From: Piezodorus guildinii
Lineage: Eukaryota > Arthropoda > Insecta > Hemiptera > Pentatomidae
Reading direction: 5' to 3'
NCBI GenBank assembly: GCA_023052935.1
Contig: CM041294.1
Span: 36,355,236-36,419,235, forward strand
Length of the DNA: 64,000 bases
This document shows positions 10,253 through 21,545 of this stretch, in pieces. Position 1 is the stretch's first letter. Each line of letters opens with the position of its first letter. A program made the translations under genes and the position numbers. A model generated the notes under the pieces. It was given only the letters and a program-made list of their open reading frames with translations, had not been told where the DNA came from and made no database searches.

Positions 10253-11162
10253 CCAATTGATTGTAACATTAGGATGATATATATAGTTGATGATGGAATT
10301 TCCAAAAAAACAGAGAACAGAAATTGAATAATAGTTTAATAAAACATGCATGGCGATGAGGTCTTTATTTCATAGGAATATCAAATAAACTTAGAAACTG
10401 ATAAAAAAATAAATATTATTTATACTTGGATGATGATATATCCGGTCTTAAAATGTTGATGTCTGCTATACGGATGTATAACTCTTTTAATACGTTTAAT
10501 TGTATATATGGCAAATATATAAAATTCTAAAAACATGTCCTTAATAAAGACGAGAGATAAAAAAAAATCATGAACTTTAAGATTTCCGATTATCAATCTC
10601 GTGTAAAGAATTCAAAAGCATTTATCGTAACAATTAAGCACGCCGAACAACTATTACAGGGCGTTTTATAAATTACGGTTTTGCGTAAATACCAATTACC
10701 TCAAATCCAGCAATTAAGGGCCTGACATAAACCCTTTTTGGACAAAAACAACCCTCTCATCCTCCATGATCGCTACCCAATGGCAGAATGTTGAGTTAAT
10801 AACTGTAGAGGGCCCTCGTTACAGTCTAATTAACATGTGCTTAGCGGCTTCTAAGCAGCTTACCCATAATCACGGTTTATCATAGTAAATTAGAATGTTT
10901 CCAAAATTAGGCTGCTTAATCGGATCTGATACCTTTCCTGCTTCCGTGAAAGGCGCCGCTACGGTCTGAATGAACAAATATATAAATAGTGAAGAAATTT
11001 AAGATCAAAGTTTTTATTTTCCTTCAATACGGAATCTTATTGACTAGAAAGAAAATACATAATCCAAATATCAAACAGAAAAATTACAATAATTTCGTTT
11101 GTAATCGAAGAAAAGCTCCATACATTTGTATATATGATATCTGACCACGTATAATAATATAT
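10253..11162. other. No gene; less AT-rich patch inside
   Basis: Mostly AT-rich. A patch at about 10690-10980 has near-normal base composition, no frame and no second copy that I noticed. It could be conserved non-coding sequence, but that needs comparison with relatives. Confidence 0.35.
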
Positions 11163-12135
11163 TTTTTTAAAAATTATTTATTGATATTTACAACTGCATT
11201 GTACACCACATCTAGTAAATAGGCTAAGAAAATAGTCATTAAAAAGACATGTAGACTAGCTTCTCAATGGAAGCACTCTAAAAATATTCTAAACTAGAAG
11301 GTCTCAAGCCCATCTTCTTTACAGACGCCCCAGAGGATTATCAGGAATTGAAGTGGAAGAAAGGATTGAAACTAGTGGATTAGAGTGGGAAAAGAGTTTG
11401 TCATGGAAGGAATGATATCTAGTTTGGGCTAAATTAGCAACATATGAAATATTAAGGCCTTTATGGGTCACTTAATTACTTACAAAGTAAGGAGTATTGA
11501 GGATTTTACGAAGGATTATGGATTGGATACGGGAATAATTTGATGGTTTAGTAGAGCCCCTAAGCTCTACTCCGTAAGTCCATGAAAGCCGTATGATAGT
11601 CATGTAGATGAGCCTTTTGTAGCTAAGTGGACGATTAGAACGTTTGTGTGGTAAGTGTTGGAGTAGCCGAAAACGTCGATTAGTTTCTTGTCGCTTCAGT
11701 CTTGTATGTGGGTTCCAAGTAAGGCGTTTGTCCAGGTGGAGTCTTGGATACCGAATCTGTTCAACAGGAACTAGCGGAATGTTATTGAAGGGCATGATGT
11801 CATGGGTTTACCAAGAAGGGTAAGGTAATTTGGTGGGATTTGTTAGAATATATTTTAATTCTCCAATTCTGACACCATATCTCAAGGTCGCTGATGTAGG
11901 ATTGGAGAGTTCGAGAGGCAATAGTTGGATCAGTATTGACTGATAACACACATGTGTCATCAGCAAAGGTAGAAAGGAAAGTGTTAGGATAGGAAGGGAT
12001 ATCAGATGTATAAACTGTGTAAAGGATGAGTCCTAGGATACTGCCTTGAGGAGCACCAGCTAACTGACTAAAAATGGATGAATAGGAATTATTATGATTT
12101 ACTTTGAAGGATCTGCCAGTGAGGTAGGACTGAAA
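11163..12135 (-). pseudogene. Jockey LINE, 5'-truncated RT
   Basis: Read on the minus strand from 12135: QSYLTGRSFK, the motif B region APQGSILG, and catalytic box FADDTCVLS (about 11945-11970). After a frameshift come NNIPLVPVEQIRY, LDKRLTWNPHTRLKRQ and WTYGVELRGS. The 3' end on the plus strand reads TTATTGATATTTACAACTGC. Endonuclease and the first half of RT are missing. Confidence 0.9.
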
Positions 12136-12769
12136 TAATAATAATTAAACTGCACAACCAGGGAAAACGGGTGTTTTCATTCTAAAAAATAAAATTATGT
12201 TCAATAAAGAAAATTTAAAGAAATCGATCTCTAGAACAATATTATTAGAAATCAATTTGATAGGCACGTAACTTTTGCAGGTCACTTAAAAAAAAAAAAA
12301 AATCCTAATGTTTGAACCAAATACTATTAGTGGGCTATGGAGATGGCACATCTGACCGTGCCACACTTCAGCTTGCGACTGAAGATCTTTATTTAGAGTA
12401 GCTTCATCCGGAAAGCATAGATGTATGGTTATGGTTATGGCTTACTAAAATAATAAATTATAATTATTAATTATCACACGGCGAAGGAATTAAAACAAAT
12501 TGAGAATGAAGGGTCACTCTCTTAATGCCTATAAAAAATTAAAAATACTAACAGTAGAAGGATTCACTTGGCAACGTCACGTCATGTTTTCGGAACTATG
12601 AAACAACTTGTCGAATCAATGCTTCCACCAGCCCTAAAGCAGTGGGTAATGTTTGTTGCATCTGGCTTGGAAATAAATAGATTAAGATAGGAGTACGTCG
12701 TAATTTTATAAATATACGGCCAAAAGAGAGCCCGGTACTGATATTATAGTATATCAAAAATCATTCTAA
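12136..12769. other. No gene recognised
   Basis: AT-rich. A less AT-rich stretch at 12340-12440 matches nothing I recognise. Confidence 0.35.
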
Positions 12770-13479
12770 AAATTTTAAATACTCCTCTACAGAACATAAG
12801 AACTGCTTCTTAAAATGTACGGAAGATACAGAAAAAGGAATCAAAATTAAATCAAGAATTATATCAAATGGGGATTAGAAAAAGATGGAATATAAAAAAT
12901 TCCAAAGAGCAAAGGCTTTTAATGTAGGCTTCACCTGAGTTCATGCACACAATAAAATTTCAGCCGAAGAAAAAAGGGATAGAATCTTCAAGTTAACAAA
13001 GCATGGTAAAATGCCAGAAAAAGAAGTTACATTAAAATATAAAAATAGCCAATTAAAGAAAACGTTTTTAAATGACTGAGTGACAGGGAGTAGATCAAGA
13101 CAATCCAAACTATTTGGTATAAAACAATATCCTTAAAAGTGGGCTGCCATTGGAAGAACCTCAAGAAAATAATAAACCATAAAATGTAAACCTCACATTA
13201 GACACTGCGAATTTACTCATACTTATCTTCTAAGAGATCCTGACGCACCCACTTGTGGATATTGTAAAAAAATTTACAATTATTAAACATATTCTGCTGG
13301 AGTGACCTCTATTATGGTAAAACAACACGGCGAAAATTGAAACTATCAGGTACCCTAAAAGATATTTTAGAACAAAAAAAGGAATTTAGTGGTGGTATTA
13401 AAATTTTTAAAGGAAACAAAATTTTACAGCAGAATATAATAACTCTCAGATTTTTAACTCTTATTTTACAGCAAAATTT
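12770..13479 (+). pseudogene. I-type LINE C-terminal relic
   Basis: Heavily decayed. The frame near 13205-13260 reads TYLLRDPDAPTCGYC, which matches the Cys-His tail after RNase H in I-type LINEs (compare CQHCREILTITHLFEEC in the element at 17030). The final part (13337-13480) is open and contains a 41-bp-spaced direct duplication including AATAACTCTCAGAT. Confidence 0.55.
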
Positions 13480-13493
13480 AATAACTCTCAGAT

Positions 13494-13976
13494 CTGTTTT
13501 AATCAATATTATTATTTAATATTGAAAAAAAAAACAAAAAAAAAAAAAAACGCTTGTCTAAATTAATTTTCTAAAATGAGCGTATCCGGCACTATTTATG
13601 AGTATATTATTTGTAAATTATGTATTATCTGTATGTATGTATTCATGTATTATGGATGTATTACTTATTATGTATATGATTATTGTCTATTATGTATTAT
13701 TATTTGTTCATAATGTATTCGTTCATTTTGTATTATTATTATTTGTTTTAGTGTATTATTATTTAGTGTATTATTATCATTTGTTATATTGGTTCATTAT
13801 TTATTTTAATTAATATTATTATTTAATATTTCAACTAAAACCATAATTGTCTGTTTTTAAAAAACGTGTATCTTATAGTGAGTTAGGTATTATATATCTA
13901 AGTGTATTTTATACTGAGTGTATCTGGCACTGATGACCAAGATGTTTTGTGCCAATAAATAAAACTAAAACCAAAA
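13494..13976 (+). mobile_element. 5'-truncated I-type LINE copy, 3' UTR only
   Basis: Nearly identical, in inverse orientation, to the 3' UTR of the large element (about 16372-16840). It is flanked by a perfect 14-bp duplication AATAACTCTCAGAT at 13480-13493 and 13977-13990. It ends GCCAATAAATAAAACTAAAA plus a short A-rich tail. A 71-codon frame inside is shared by both copies but is simple-sequence (TATTAT-rich) and unlikely to be protein. Confidence 0.92.
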
Positions 13977-14044
13977 AATAACTCTCAGATGCCAATGACC
14001 CTTTGGAATAATAATTAAAAAAATAAAATTAATAAAACAACCTA

Positions 14045-14275
14045 TTTTTTTTTTGTTGTTTATAAATCCATACTACAACCCATGAAGGTTGTTAGGTTCA
14101 GTCCCTCTATAATAATAACCAGTATTTTTTAGGATCTCAGGAAATTTGATGGTTTGTCCCAATTCTCAGGCAAATAACTAACAGGTTTTTCCCTCAATTT
14201 AAGGTTATTTATTTAAGGTTAACATCATAGAGGTTGGGTAAGCCCTAAGAGGGTCTACCCTGGGCTTATAAATAA
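14045..14275 (-). repeat. tRNA-SINE body fragment, head missing
   Basis: On the plus strand ACTACAACCCATGAAGG, CAGGTTTTTCCC and GAGGTTGGGTAAGCCC parallel the body of the minus-strand SINE at 52528-52849. The tRNA-like head with A and B boxes is absent. Confidence 0.65.
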
Positions 14276-14329
14276 ATAAATTACGATTATTATTAAAAAT
14301 TATTAGGTTCAATAATAACGAGAACAAAT

Positions 14330-14880
14330 GAAATCCAGGAGGAAATAAAGTCTCGGTTTAAGACGGGAAATGCGTGTTATTATTCAGTTGCTAAATTACT
14401 TAGCTCGCGGCTTCTGTCTAAAAACTTAAAGGTTAGAATTCATAAAACTATCATTCTCCCGACGGTCCTTTACGGATGTGAAACGGGGCCGCTTACTTTA
14501 ATATGAACAACGGTTTAAAGTTTTCGAAAATAAGGTACTACGTAAAATATTTGTTTCGAATAGAGATGAGGACACTGGGAAGTTTAGAAGGTTGCACAAC
14601 GCGTAATTGCGGAGCTTATACCTTGTGAATATAATCGAGTTGATAGCATCGGGGAGACTCAAATTGGCGAGTAAAGTTGTTGGGATCGATGAGGAACGAC
14701 TTCCGAGAAAGTTGGTACTCGCTGAACCGACTGGTAGGCGTCCAAAATGTAGGCCGAAGCGTCGATGGGAGGATTGCGTTAAGGCTCATCTCGGGAGCTT
14801 GGGCTTGAACGGTGATCATTGGACGAGCCTGTGTAGACAATATTCGGTGCTATCGGCATCGAATCTTCTGTTTCAGTAAA
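14330..14880 (+). pseudogene. RTE-like LINE RT C-terminus
   Basis: About 14336-14495 reads EIKSRFKTGNACYYSVAK, LLSSRLLSKNLKVRIHKT and ILPTVLYGCET. After frameshifts, 14607-14879 gives RLKLASKVVGIDEERLPRK and GRRPKCRPKRRWEDCV. This is the usual order in RTE-type reverse transcriptases downstream of the catalytic core. No catalytic box remains. Confidence 0.75.
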
Positions 14881-14939
14881 TCGCTGTCAAAATGTTATTT
14901 TGTTTAACTTATGTTGCCTCAGCAATCCAAAAGGTCTGA

Positions 14940-15200
14940 TCAAGGCGGCTACTGGATATAAAACCAAGCTCTACAACAGGGCTACTGAGAACAGAGGTCA
15001 CACTTTTCCATCAATGGACAGAATAAACCTAAGGAGGGTGACAGGACTATATAAAGGCCACTGTCAGCTTAACAAGCACTGCCATAATATGGGAGTAATA
15101 GGTTTACCGATTTACAGATTCTGCAAGAGGGAAAATAGAACTGCATATCATGTGGTATGCAGCTGTGAGGAATAGAATACGGTTTCACCACTTGGAGAGT
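14940..15200 (+). pseudogene. LINE C-terminal Cys-His tail fragment
   Basis: An open stretch reading RINLRRVTGLYKGHCQLNKH, then LPIYRFCKRENRTAYHVVCSC. The GHCxLNxH and CxxC-like arrangement with downstream H and C is typical of the tail after RNase H in several LINE clades. It abuts the RTE relic but belongs to a different family, so this is an old junction of two insertions. Confidence 0.6.
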
Positions 15201-15209
15201 AAACGAATT

Positions 15210-16369
15210 CCAGATCCTGACCTATAGAGTTAATTTAGCAATTTGTAAATGTATGCCCCTATTCAATAACGAAAAACAATATACCCCAAGGATTTGTTTT
15301 ATCAATACTTCTAGTCTTTAGATATTACAAAGAAGTTTTGTGATTTTTCGCATTTTTGGTGATACATAATTTTTTTCAGACACAACACTACAAATCGAAA
15401 GTTTTACAATCTATGATTTCAAGAATTTTCTAAATGATATAAAATACTATATATTAGCAGATTTTAGCAACTCCGAGCCGTAATTAGATTTTTCGTATTA
15501 TTTTTCCCGTATTCTGGGACTTCAAACGTAAAATGTAGGGAAGTTTTAGATTTTAGCAAATAAATTTGATGTTTGGCCTGTGTGAGCTCGCCAATCGTGT
15601 CAAAAATTATTTTTTATAATTTTTTTAATATTTTTACCGTGATCTGGAAGCCCAAAAGTTAAATATAGACTGAAACAAAGGTTTCAGAATTTCGTCCACC
15701 TAAATCGGTCATATTTTCCACTGTGCGATGAGACAAAAAAGGTTCTATTGGGGTATGACCTGACGGATATTTATATTTTTGCAATTAGATAAAACTACAA
15801 ACCATTATTGCAATTAACAGCAAACACTATAACTTAGTCAAATAAAGTGAACACCAAAATGTAACAGAAAAAGTATTTAACTAATTGTATTTTTAATGAA
15901 TATTGAAAGGAATTGAGGGATTTATTTTTGGACTAGAGAGTGCGGCATGACCCTAGGTTAAAGCTTAGCGGATGATAAGCGTGTATAGCATGAAAATATA
16001 TCTCGTGCAGACAGTGCTTCCAAAGGACAGGAGATGCCAGCCAATCATTTACCCGTATCACAGTTCCGAAATGAATTTCTGAGGAATGGGGGAAGAGGGT
16101 GGGGGGAGTAGGAGGGAGTTGGGACGAGGGTTCTTGTTAGTTTTTTTTTCACGGCCCTGTGGACGACATCAAACGGATACTTGTAAAGCACGTGTCACTC
16201 TAATATTCTTCATAAGCTCTCATATTGCTTTTCAAATAATATTCTCATATATTTTAACGTTTGAATTTTTTAGTTTTTAAAAGGCATTTTGTAGAATTAC
16301 AAAATAAAGACTTCCTTTAAGTCTTATATGTTTTTTAATGATACAATTTAAACTGTTAGGTTTGGTTTG
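15210..16369. other. No gene recognised
   Basis: AT-rich to about 15900, then a mixed-composition stretch with a G-rich tract at 16087-16135. The 64-codon frame there has no recognisable features. Confidence 0.35.
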
Positions 16370-17029
16370 TTTTTTGTTTTATTTATTGGCACAAAACATC
16401 TTGGTCATCAGTGCCAGATACACTCAGTATAATATACACTTAGATATATAATACCTAACTCACTATAAGATACACGTTTTTTAAAAACAGACAATTATGG
16501 CTTTAGTTGAAATATTAAATAATAATATTAATTAAAATGAATAATGAACCAATATAACAAATGATAATAATACACTAAATAATAATACACTAAAACAAAT
16601 AATAATAATACAAAATGAACGAATACATTATGAACAAATAATAATACATAATAGACAATAATCATATACATAATAAGTAATACATCCATAATACATGAAT
16701 ACATACATACAGATAATACATAATTTACAAATAATACACTCATAAATAGTGCCGGATACGCTCATTTTAGAAAATTAATTTAGACAAACTTTTTTTTTTT
16801 TTTTTCAATATTAAATAATAATATTGATTAAAACAGATAATAAGAATAAGAATAATCTATAATAAAAAATAAATACGACAACGTTAGTAAAAAATAAACA
16901 TATATCAAGTTATATTAGTAGACAATATTCAAGGAAAAAAAAAATAATAATAAAGATAAATAGAAATAAATAAACATAAAGTAAGTCCTCAAATCCTCTT
17001 ATAAAAGTCCATTTCAGAAAGGAGGCACA

Positions 17030-17464
17030 TTAATTGGTCAATTCTATTCCCATCGTTTCGTAATGCAACCGCGACATTGTGAGGTATTCCCTTTGGTCCA
17101 GTTGTCTAGTGTAGAAGGGACATTCCTCGAACAGATGGGTAATTGTTAGGATTTCCCTACAATGCTGACATCTTGGTGGCAACTCTTTACATATTAAATG
17201 CCCATGTGTTAACCTTGTGTGCCCTATTCTCAAGCGGGCCAAGACCACCTCCTCCCTGCGGTTGCTGCGACTTGAGGTTTTCCAATACTTTACTTCTTTT
17301 TTAATGGTTTTCAATTTTCTTGGATAACTGTTTTTCCATGCTTCATCCCATTTCTTCCATAAATTTTCTCTAAGAGGGCGTGCTAGCTCTGATGGTGTGA
17401 GCAGTGCCCTACCACGACCAGGGAGAGTGAGAGCCTCTTTAGCAGCCTTATCTGCCATTTTCAT
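17030..17464 (-). CDS. I-type LINE ORF2, end of RNase H and Cys-His tail (frameshifted)
   Basis: This frame continues ORF2: GNE at the end of the previous frame joins ADKAAKEAL here if one base near 17455 is extra. It supplies the last RNase H segment, a basic linker (RSNRREEVVLARLRIGHT) and a zinc-knuckle-like CX2CX7HX4C (C99, C102, H110, C115 in CQHCREILTITHLFEEC). The first Met shown is only where the frame opens and is not a real start. Confidence 0.88.
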   Translation of the reverse strand: MKMADKAAKEALTLPGRGRALLTPSELARPLRENLWKKWDEAWKNSYPRKLKTIKKEVKYWKTSSRSNRREEVVLARLRIGHTRLTHGHLICKELPPRCQHCREILTITHLFEECPFYTRQLDQREYLTMSRLHYETMGIELTN

Positions 17465-20400
17465 TCCCTCTTATCCCCATGTGACCTGGTATCCACACAT
17501 AATTGATTCTTTTCCCATTTTCAGCCATTACTTTGGTTAATTCCAGGATTCTTAAAATTCCTGGATGACTGGAATGCATATTCTGTAGTGCTTTTAGAGC
17601 GCTCAATGAATCTGAGGCTATGGTGAAGTTCTCTATTGGGAGTGTTCTGGAATAATCAAGGGCCATTGCGATCGCATTCACTTCAGCTGTATATACGGAA
17701 CAATATTGATGTAGTTTCGACTTGTAGGTGCATTTTGATGCGACGAAAGCTGAGCCAGTGGATGAGTCTGATTTAGAACCATCTGTGAAAATTAAGTTGT
17801 GGCTGGGCAATGCGCTGATTATCTTCTCAAAGCGGTCTTTAAAATTTATTAATTTGGAATTTTGTTTACTATATTTAGCCAACTCAAGATATACATGGGG
17901 TTTCAGAAATGTCCATGGTGGTGTTTTGTTTTCTATGGATGTTATATTGATTAATTTTAACTCGTTAACAACGGACGACATTCTTTCTGCTAATGGTAAG
18001 GTTGGGTTGGTCTTTAGTTGAAATTTCGCCGAATATTTGGATTTAAAGATGTATACGTGAGCAGGGTGAGTAGCTTGTGTGATTAATTTTGTGATATAGT
18101 TTATGGCCAATTTATCGCGTCGGTAGGATAGTGGTGGTAAGCCAGATTCTGCACAAAGACTTAGAGAAGGGCTGGTCCTGAAAGCTCCTGTAGCAATTCG
18201 TATGCCTGCATGGTGTACTACATCGAGTTTAGCCAGATTGTCCCTTTTTGCCGAGCCAAAGACAAAGCAGCCATACTCCATCTTTGTACATATTATTGAT
18301 AAGTATATCTTGAGTAAAGTGATGCGATCTGCACCCCAACTTTTTCCAGTTAAGACTTTAAGTATATTAAGTTTTTTTAAACATTTTTCTTTCAGAGATT
18401 TTATGTGATTTTCCCACGTAAGGCGTCTATCAAATTCCAATCCCAAGAATCTACAACTATTTACGTAGGGTAAAGGGACGTTGTTAAGTAGGAGGTCTGG
18501 TAGGTCGGGGAGATTTCTTCTTCTACTGAAATACAAACATTTTGTTTTAGCTTCCGAAAACTTCAGTCCAGAGTTTTGTGACCACTCGTTTAATCGGTTT
18601 AATGAAGTTTGTAACTTATCTGTTATCGGTAGCAAATCTTTGGATCGACAGAAGATTGCCAGATCGTCTACAAACAGCATTGGTTTGACTCCACGAGGTA
18701 AATTGGTGGCCAGGTCACTGATTGCGAGAATGAAAAGCGTTGTGCTAAGAACGCAACCTTGTGGGACACCATTTCTTTGTTCATGTGGCATGGACAACGA
18801 ATTCCCTACTCGAACTTTGAAATAGCGATGGCTAAGAAATTTACAAATGAAGTTTGGCATGTTACCTCGGAATCCTAGCGATATTAACTTTTTCAGGATT
18901 AAATTAATATTGGTTTTGTCGAATGCCTTATGCATGTCAAAGAAGATAGCGATGGCTTGTTCATCCTGAATAAATGTGTATTGGAGTTCCGCCTCCATTT
19001 GAACTAAATGATCCATTGTGGATCTACCTTTACGGAATCCACACTGAAAATTTTGTATGTAATTATTGTTTTCCAGGATCCAGGTAAGTCTTTTATTTAC
19101 CATTCGTTCAATAACTTTGCACAAGCAGCTGGTTAAGAAAATTGGCCTGTAGCTTGTAGGGTATCTCTTATCTTGACCATTTTTCAAAATTGGAATCACC
19201 TCTGATTGGCGCCAGACGTCAGGAAAATCGGCAGTCTCCCAAATATGATTATAATAATTTAGTAGCCAGGTTAATGTGTTGTTCGGAAGGTGTTGAATCA
19301 TGGAGTAGTGGATATTATCAGGGCCTGGTGAAGAACCCTTAACACTCTTTAACACAGTCTGAAGCTCCCACATCGTGAATGGCGTATTGTAGACCAAATT
19401 CGTATCTGAGGTTGAGAAGTCGAGATTCTCTGCACGCCCGCTAGCTGTCGGCTCATTATATATTTCTGAATAATAATCAGCAAAACTATTTCCTACTACT
19501 TCGGGATCGTCACACAATTTCTCATTTATTAATAATGTGTATACCGTTGGAGAACCTATTCCTTTGATCTTCCTAATTTTATTCCAAATTATATTAGCCG
19601 GAGTTGAAGAATTGATAGATTCTACAAAAGATTTCCATGAGTCCCTTTTATTACAGTTCAATGTTCTTCTACATATTGATCTTTGCTTTTTATATTCGAT
19701 AAGGTTTGCAGGATTCATATTTTTTCTAAATTTATAAAAAGCTTTTCTGCGATTTTTTATTGCTTCTTGGCACTCTTTATTGAACCAAGGGACAGATGGT
19801 CGTTTGGAAAATCCTTTGGTTTTGGGTATGGAAGCTTCAGCGGCCAAGAGAATGATTTCTGTTATGGCTTGGCATCCTCTATCAATGTCCAGATTATGTG
19901 CTGATTCTAGAGGGGGACTTACTAAAGACGAAAATCTTGGCCAATCAGCTTTTTCAATTACCCATCTTGGCTTCCTTTTGGATGTATAAAATGTGTTTGA
20001 CAGTTTCAATTGTATAGGAAAGTGGTCGCTACCATAAAGTTCCGGTAGTACTGTCCAGTCTATGGTGTGGTATAGAGATGGGCTGCATAGAGAGAGATCA
20101 ATTGCTGAAAAGGTGCCATAAGTGGAACTCAAGAAGGTTGGCTCTCCTGTGTTTAAGGTTAGAAGATTGGTTGAATTTATAAACCTTTCGATCATTCGAC
20201 CTCGTCCATTCATATCTTTACATCCCCAAAGTGGATTATGGCCGTTGAAGTCGCCAGTATAGATGACTGGTTTAGGAAGCTGTTGGTGGATATTGATAAG
20301 ATGTTCCATCTTTATTGCATTGTCTTGAGGAAGATATACATTACAAACCGTAAAACTAATGCCTAAGTGAATTCTGGCTGCTACAACTTGAAGAGGTGAA

Positions 20401-20570
20401 TCTATTTCTATTTGTTGTGAATATACCGTTTTTTTAATAGCGAGAGCAACTCCCCTAAAAGCGCGTTCACTGTTATCATTGTCCTTTCTTAAAATTTCGA
20501 AGCCTTTTATCAAAAATATGTCTGAAGGTTTTAAGTGAGTTTCTTGGAGGCTTATACAGACCGGGCCCAT
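17448..20570 (-). CDS. I-type LINE ORF2: endonuclease-RT-RNase H
   Basis: 1040 open codons. Apurinic-type endonuclease comes first: QETHL near residue 9, TGDFNGHNPLWG near 103, GSDHFPIQL near 181. It nicks the target DNA. RT follows: SYRPI near 470, catalytic FFDMHKAFD near 541, NGVPQGCVLS near 600, and FVDD near 631, an uncommon variant of FADD/YADD. RNase H starts with FTDGSKSD near 926, then YTAEVNAIAMAL, ASDSLSAL and PGHMG. The true start is probably upstream: the conserved WNCNG of the endonuclease lies about 20 codons earlier, immediately after a stop. The frame ends early because of a one-base shift near 17455. Codons and frame look recent, with no internal stops. Confidence 0.92.
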   Translation of the reverse strand: MGPVCISLQETHLKPSDIFLIKGFEILRKDNDNSERAFRGVALAIKKTVYSQQIEIDSPLQVVAARIHLGISFTVCNVYLPQDNAIKMEHLINIHQQLPKPVIYTGDFNGHNPLWGCKDMNGRGRMIERFINSTNLLTLNTGEPTFLSSTYGTFSAIDLSLCSPSLYHTIDWTVLPELYGSDHFPIQLKLSNTFYTSKRKPRWVIEKADWPRFSSLVSPPLESAHNLDIDRGCQAITEIILLAAEASIPKTKGFSKRPSVPWFNKECQEAIKNRRKAFYKFRKNMNPANLIEYKKQRSICRRTLNCNKRDSWKSFVESINSSTPANIIWNKIRKIKGIGSPTVYTLLINEKLCDDPEVVGNSFADYYSEIYNEPTASGRAENLDFSTSDTNLVYNTPFTMWELQTVLKSVKGSSPGPDNIHYSMIQHLPNNTLTWLLNYYNHIWETADFPDVWRQSEVIPILKNGQDKRYPTSYRPIFLTSCLCKVIERMVNKRLTWILENNNYIQNFQCGFRKGRSTMDHLVQMEAELQYTFIQDEQAIAIFFDMHKAFDKTNINLILKKLISLGFRGNMPNFICKFLSHRYFKVRVGNSLSMPHEQRNGVPQGCVLSTTLFILAISDLATNLPRGVKPMLFVDDLAIFCRSKDLLPITDKLQTSLNRLNEWSQNSGLKFSEAKTKCLYFSRRRNLPDLPDLLLNNVPLPYVNSCRFLGLEFDRRLTWENHIKSLKEKCLKKLNILKVLTGKSWGADRITLLKIYLSIICTKMEYGCFVFGSAKRDNLAKLDVVHHAGIRIATGAFRTSPSLSLCAESGLPPLSYRRDKLAINYITKLITQATHPAHVYIFKSKYSAKFQLKTNPTLPLAERMSSVVNELKLINITSIENKTPPWTFLKPHVYLELAKYSKQNSKLINFKDRFEKIISALPSHNLIFTDGSKSDSSTGSAFVASKCTYKSKLHQYCSVYTAEVNAIAMALDYSRTLPIENFTIASDSLSALKALQNMHSSHPGILRILELTKVMAENGKRINYVWIPGHMGIRGNENGR

Positions 20571-20639
20571 GTCTCTGAGTAATATTTGTAAGTCATTATA
20601 ATGTATTTTAACTCCATTGCAGTTCCATTAATAGAGTCG

Positions 20640-21293
20640 TAATAGTTCAGAAAGAAGAGGTAGAGTACGTTTATTAACGTTTAATAACTGGATCTTGTCA
20701 TTGACATTGTTTATTCTTGTTTTCATTGGACTTCAGTTGATCCTTCTTATTCATTTTCTTGTATATTACTTTTTTATACTGTTGGTCGTCAACTGTATCC
20801 TCACACGAAATGTTTTCTGAGGTATCTTCATCAGACGTTGTTGAAGTGGAGGCTGTGGATGTTGTTGATTGAGCAATAGGAGGCTGAAAGGAAGATGAGA
20901 GTATTTTTTCCGTCCTTGTTACACTTCTAGTTCGAACAGGCAGATGATTGGGAGTGAGTGCAAGATGGTTAACAGAGGTGATAGGAGTTGCCAGATTTGG
21001 CAGGGAGTTGACAGAAGAGGGGATGGGTGGGGTGTAGGAAGAGGTGCAGGGGACAGGGTAGAGGCAATGGTATTATCCATTCTGATTTCTGATTCCGTAA
21101 TATGCATTACTGCCGTTTGGGTACTATCCTCAGTTGACATTTCGAGCGTTTCTCCAGATGAAGATAAAAGGTTAACCTGAGTTCCTATTTCTTTTGTTTC
21201 GACGGGTTTAGTGTTTTTCTTAGCGGATTCTGCAAAAGATATGTTAGAACGGGTTGGATTTCTTTGTTTATAAGCTGTTAGGAACTCAAGCAC
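20640..21293 (-). pseudogene. ORF1 remnant of the I-type LINE
   Basis: Open from 21293 to 20919 (124 codons), rich in Ser, Thr, Glu and Pro (NLLSSSGETLEMSTEDSTQT, then a Pro-rich stretch), and then stops are frequent up to ORF2. I see no Cys-His knuckles or other nucleic-acid-binding motif. Its position just before ORF2 suggests the end of ORF1, but the similarity is not decisive. Confidence 0.5.
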
Positions 21294-21377
21294 AAAAATA
21301 AGTGTATTTTTTTTTTTTATAGATTTTAATGGTAGCCTTTATTCATAATTTGTTATAACCATTAACTTTCTAATATA

Positions 21378-21433
21378 TTATATATATATATATATATATA
21401 TTAGAGAGAGAAAGAGAGAGGAGAGAGAGGGAG

Positions 21434-21488
<55 letters not shown>

Positions 21489-21545
21489 AGAAAAGAGAGA
21501 GAGAGAGAGAGGGGGGGGGTGAGGGGAAGGGAGAGAGAGGAAACA
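21378..21545. repeat. Compound (TA)n-(GA)n microsatellite
   Basis: A TA run at 21378-21400 is followed by long GA/GGGA purine tracts to 21540. Frames across it are low-complexity and not genes. Confidence 0.95.

Larger units (their letters stand above)
16372..21300 (-). mobile_element. Nearly intact I-type LINE
   Basis: Minus-strand order: degenerate ORF1 remnant (21293-20640), ORF2 with endonuclease, RT and RNase H (20570-17448), its Cys-His tail in a shifted frame (17464-17030), and a 3' UTR ending about 16372 with GCCAATAAATAAAAC. The RNase H domain places it in the I superclade. The 5' boundary is not defined: the right edge falls in a T-run near 21305. Target duplications were not found. 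The sister copy at 13494 shows this family has moved in this genome. Confidence 0.85.

Noticed and set aside
17728..18825. Plus-strand frames of 68-114 codons opposite ORF2
   Set aside because: Antisense shadows of the LINE ORF2 with no domain of their own.
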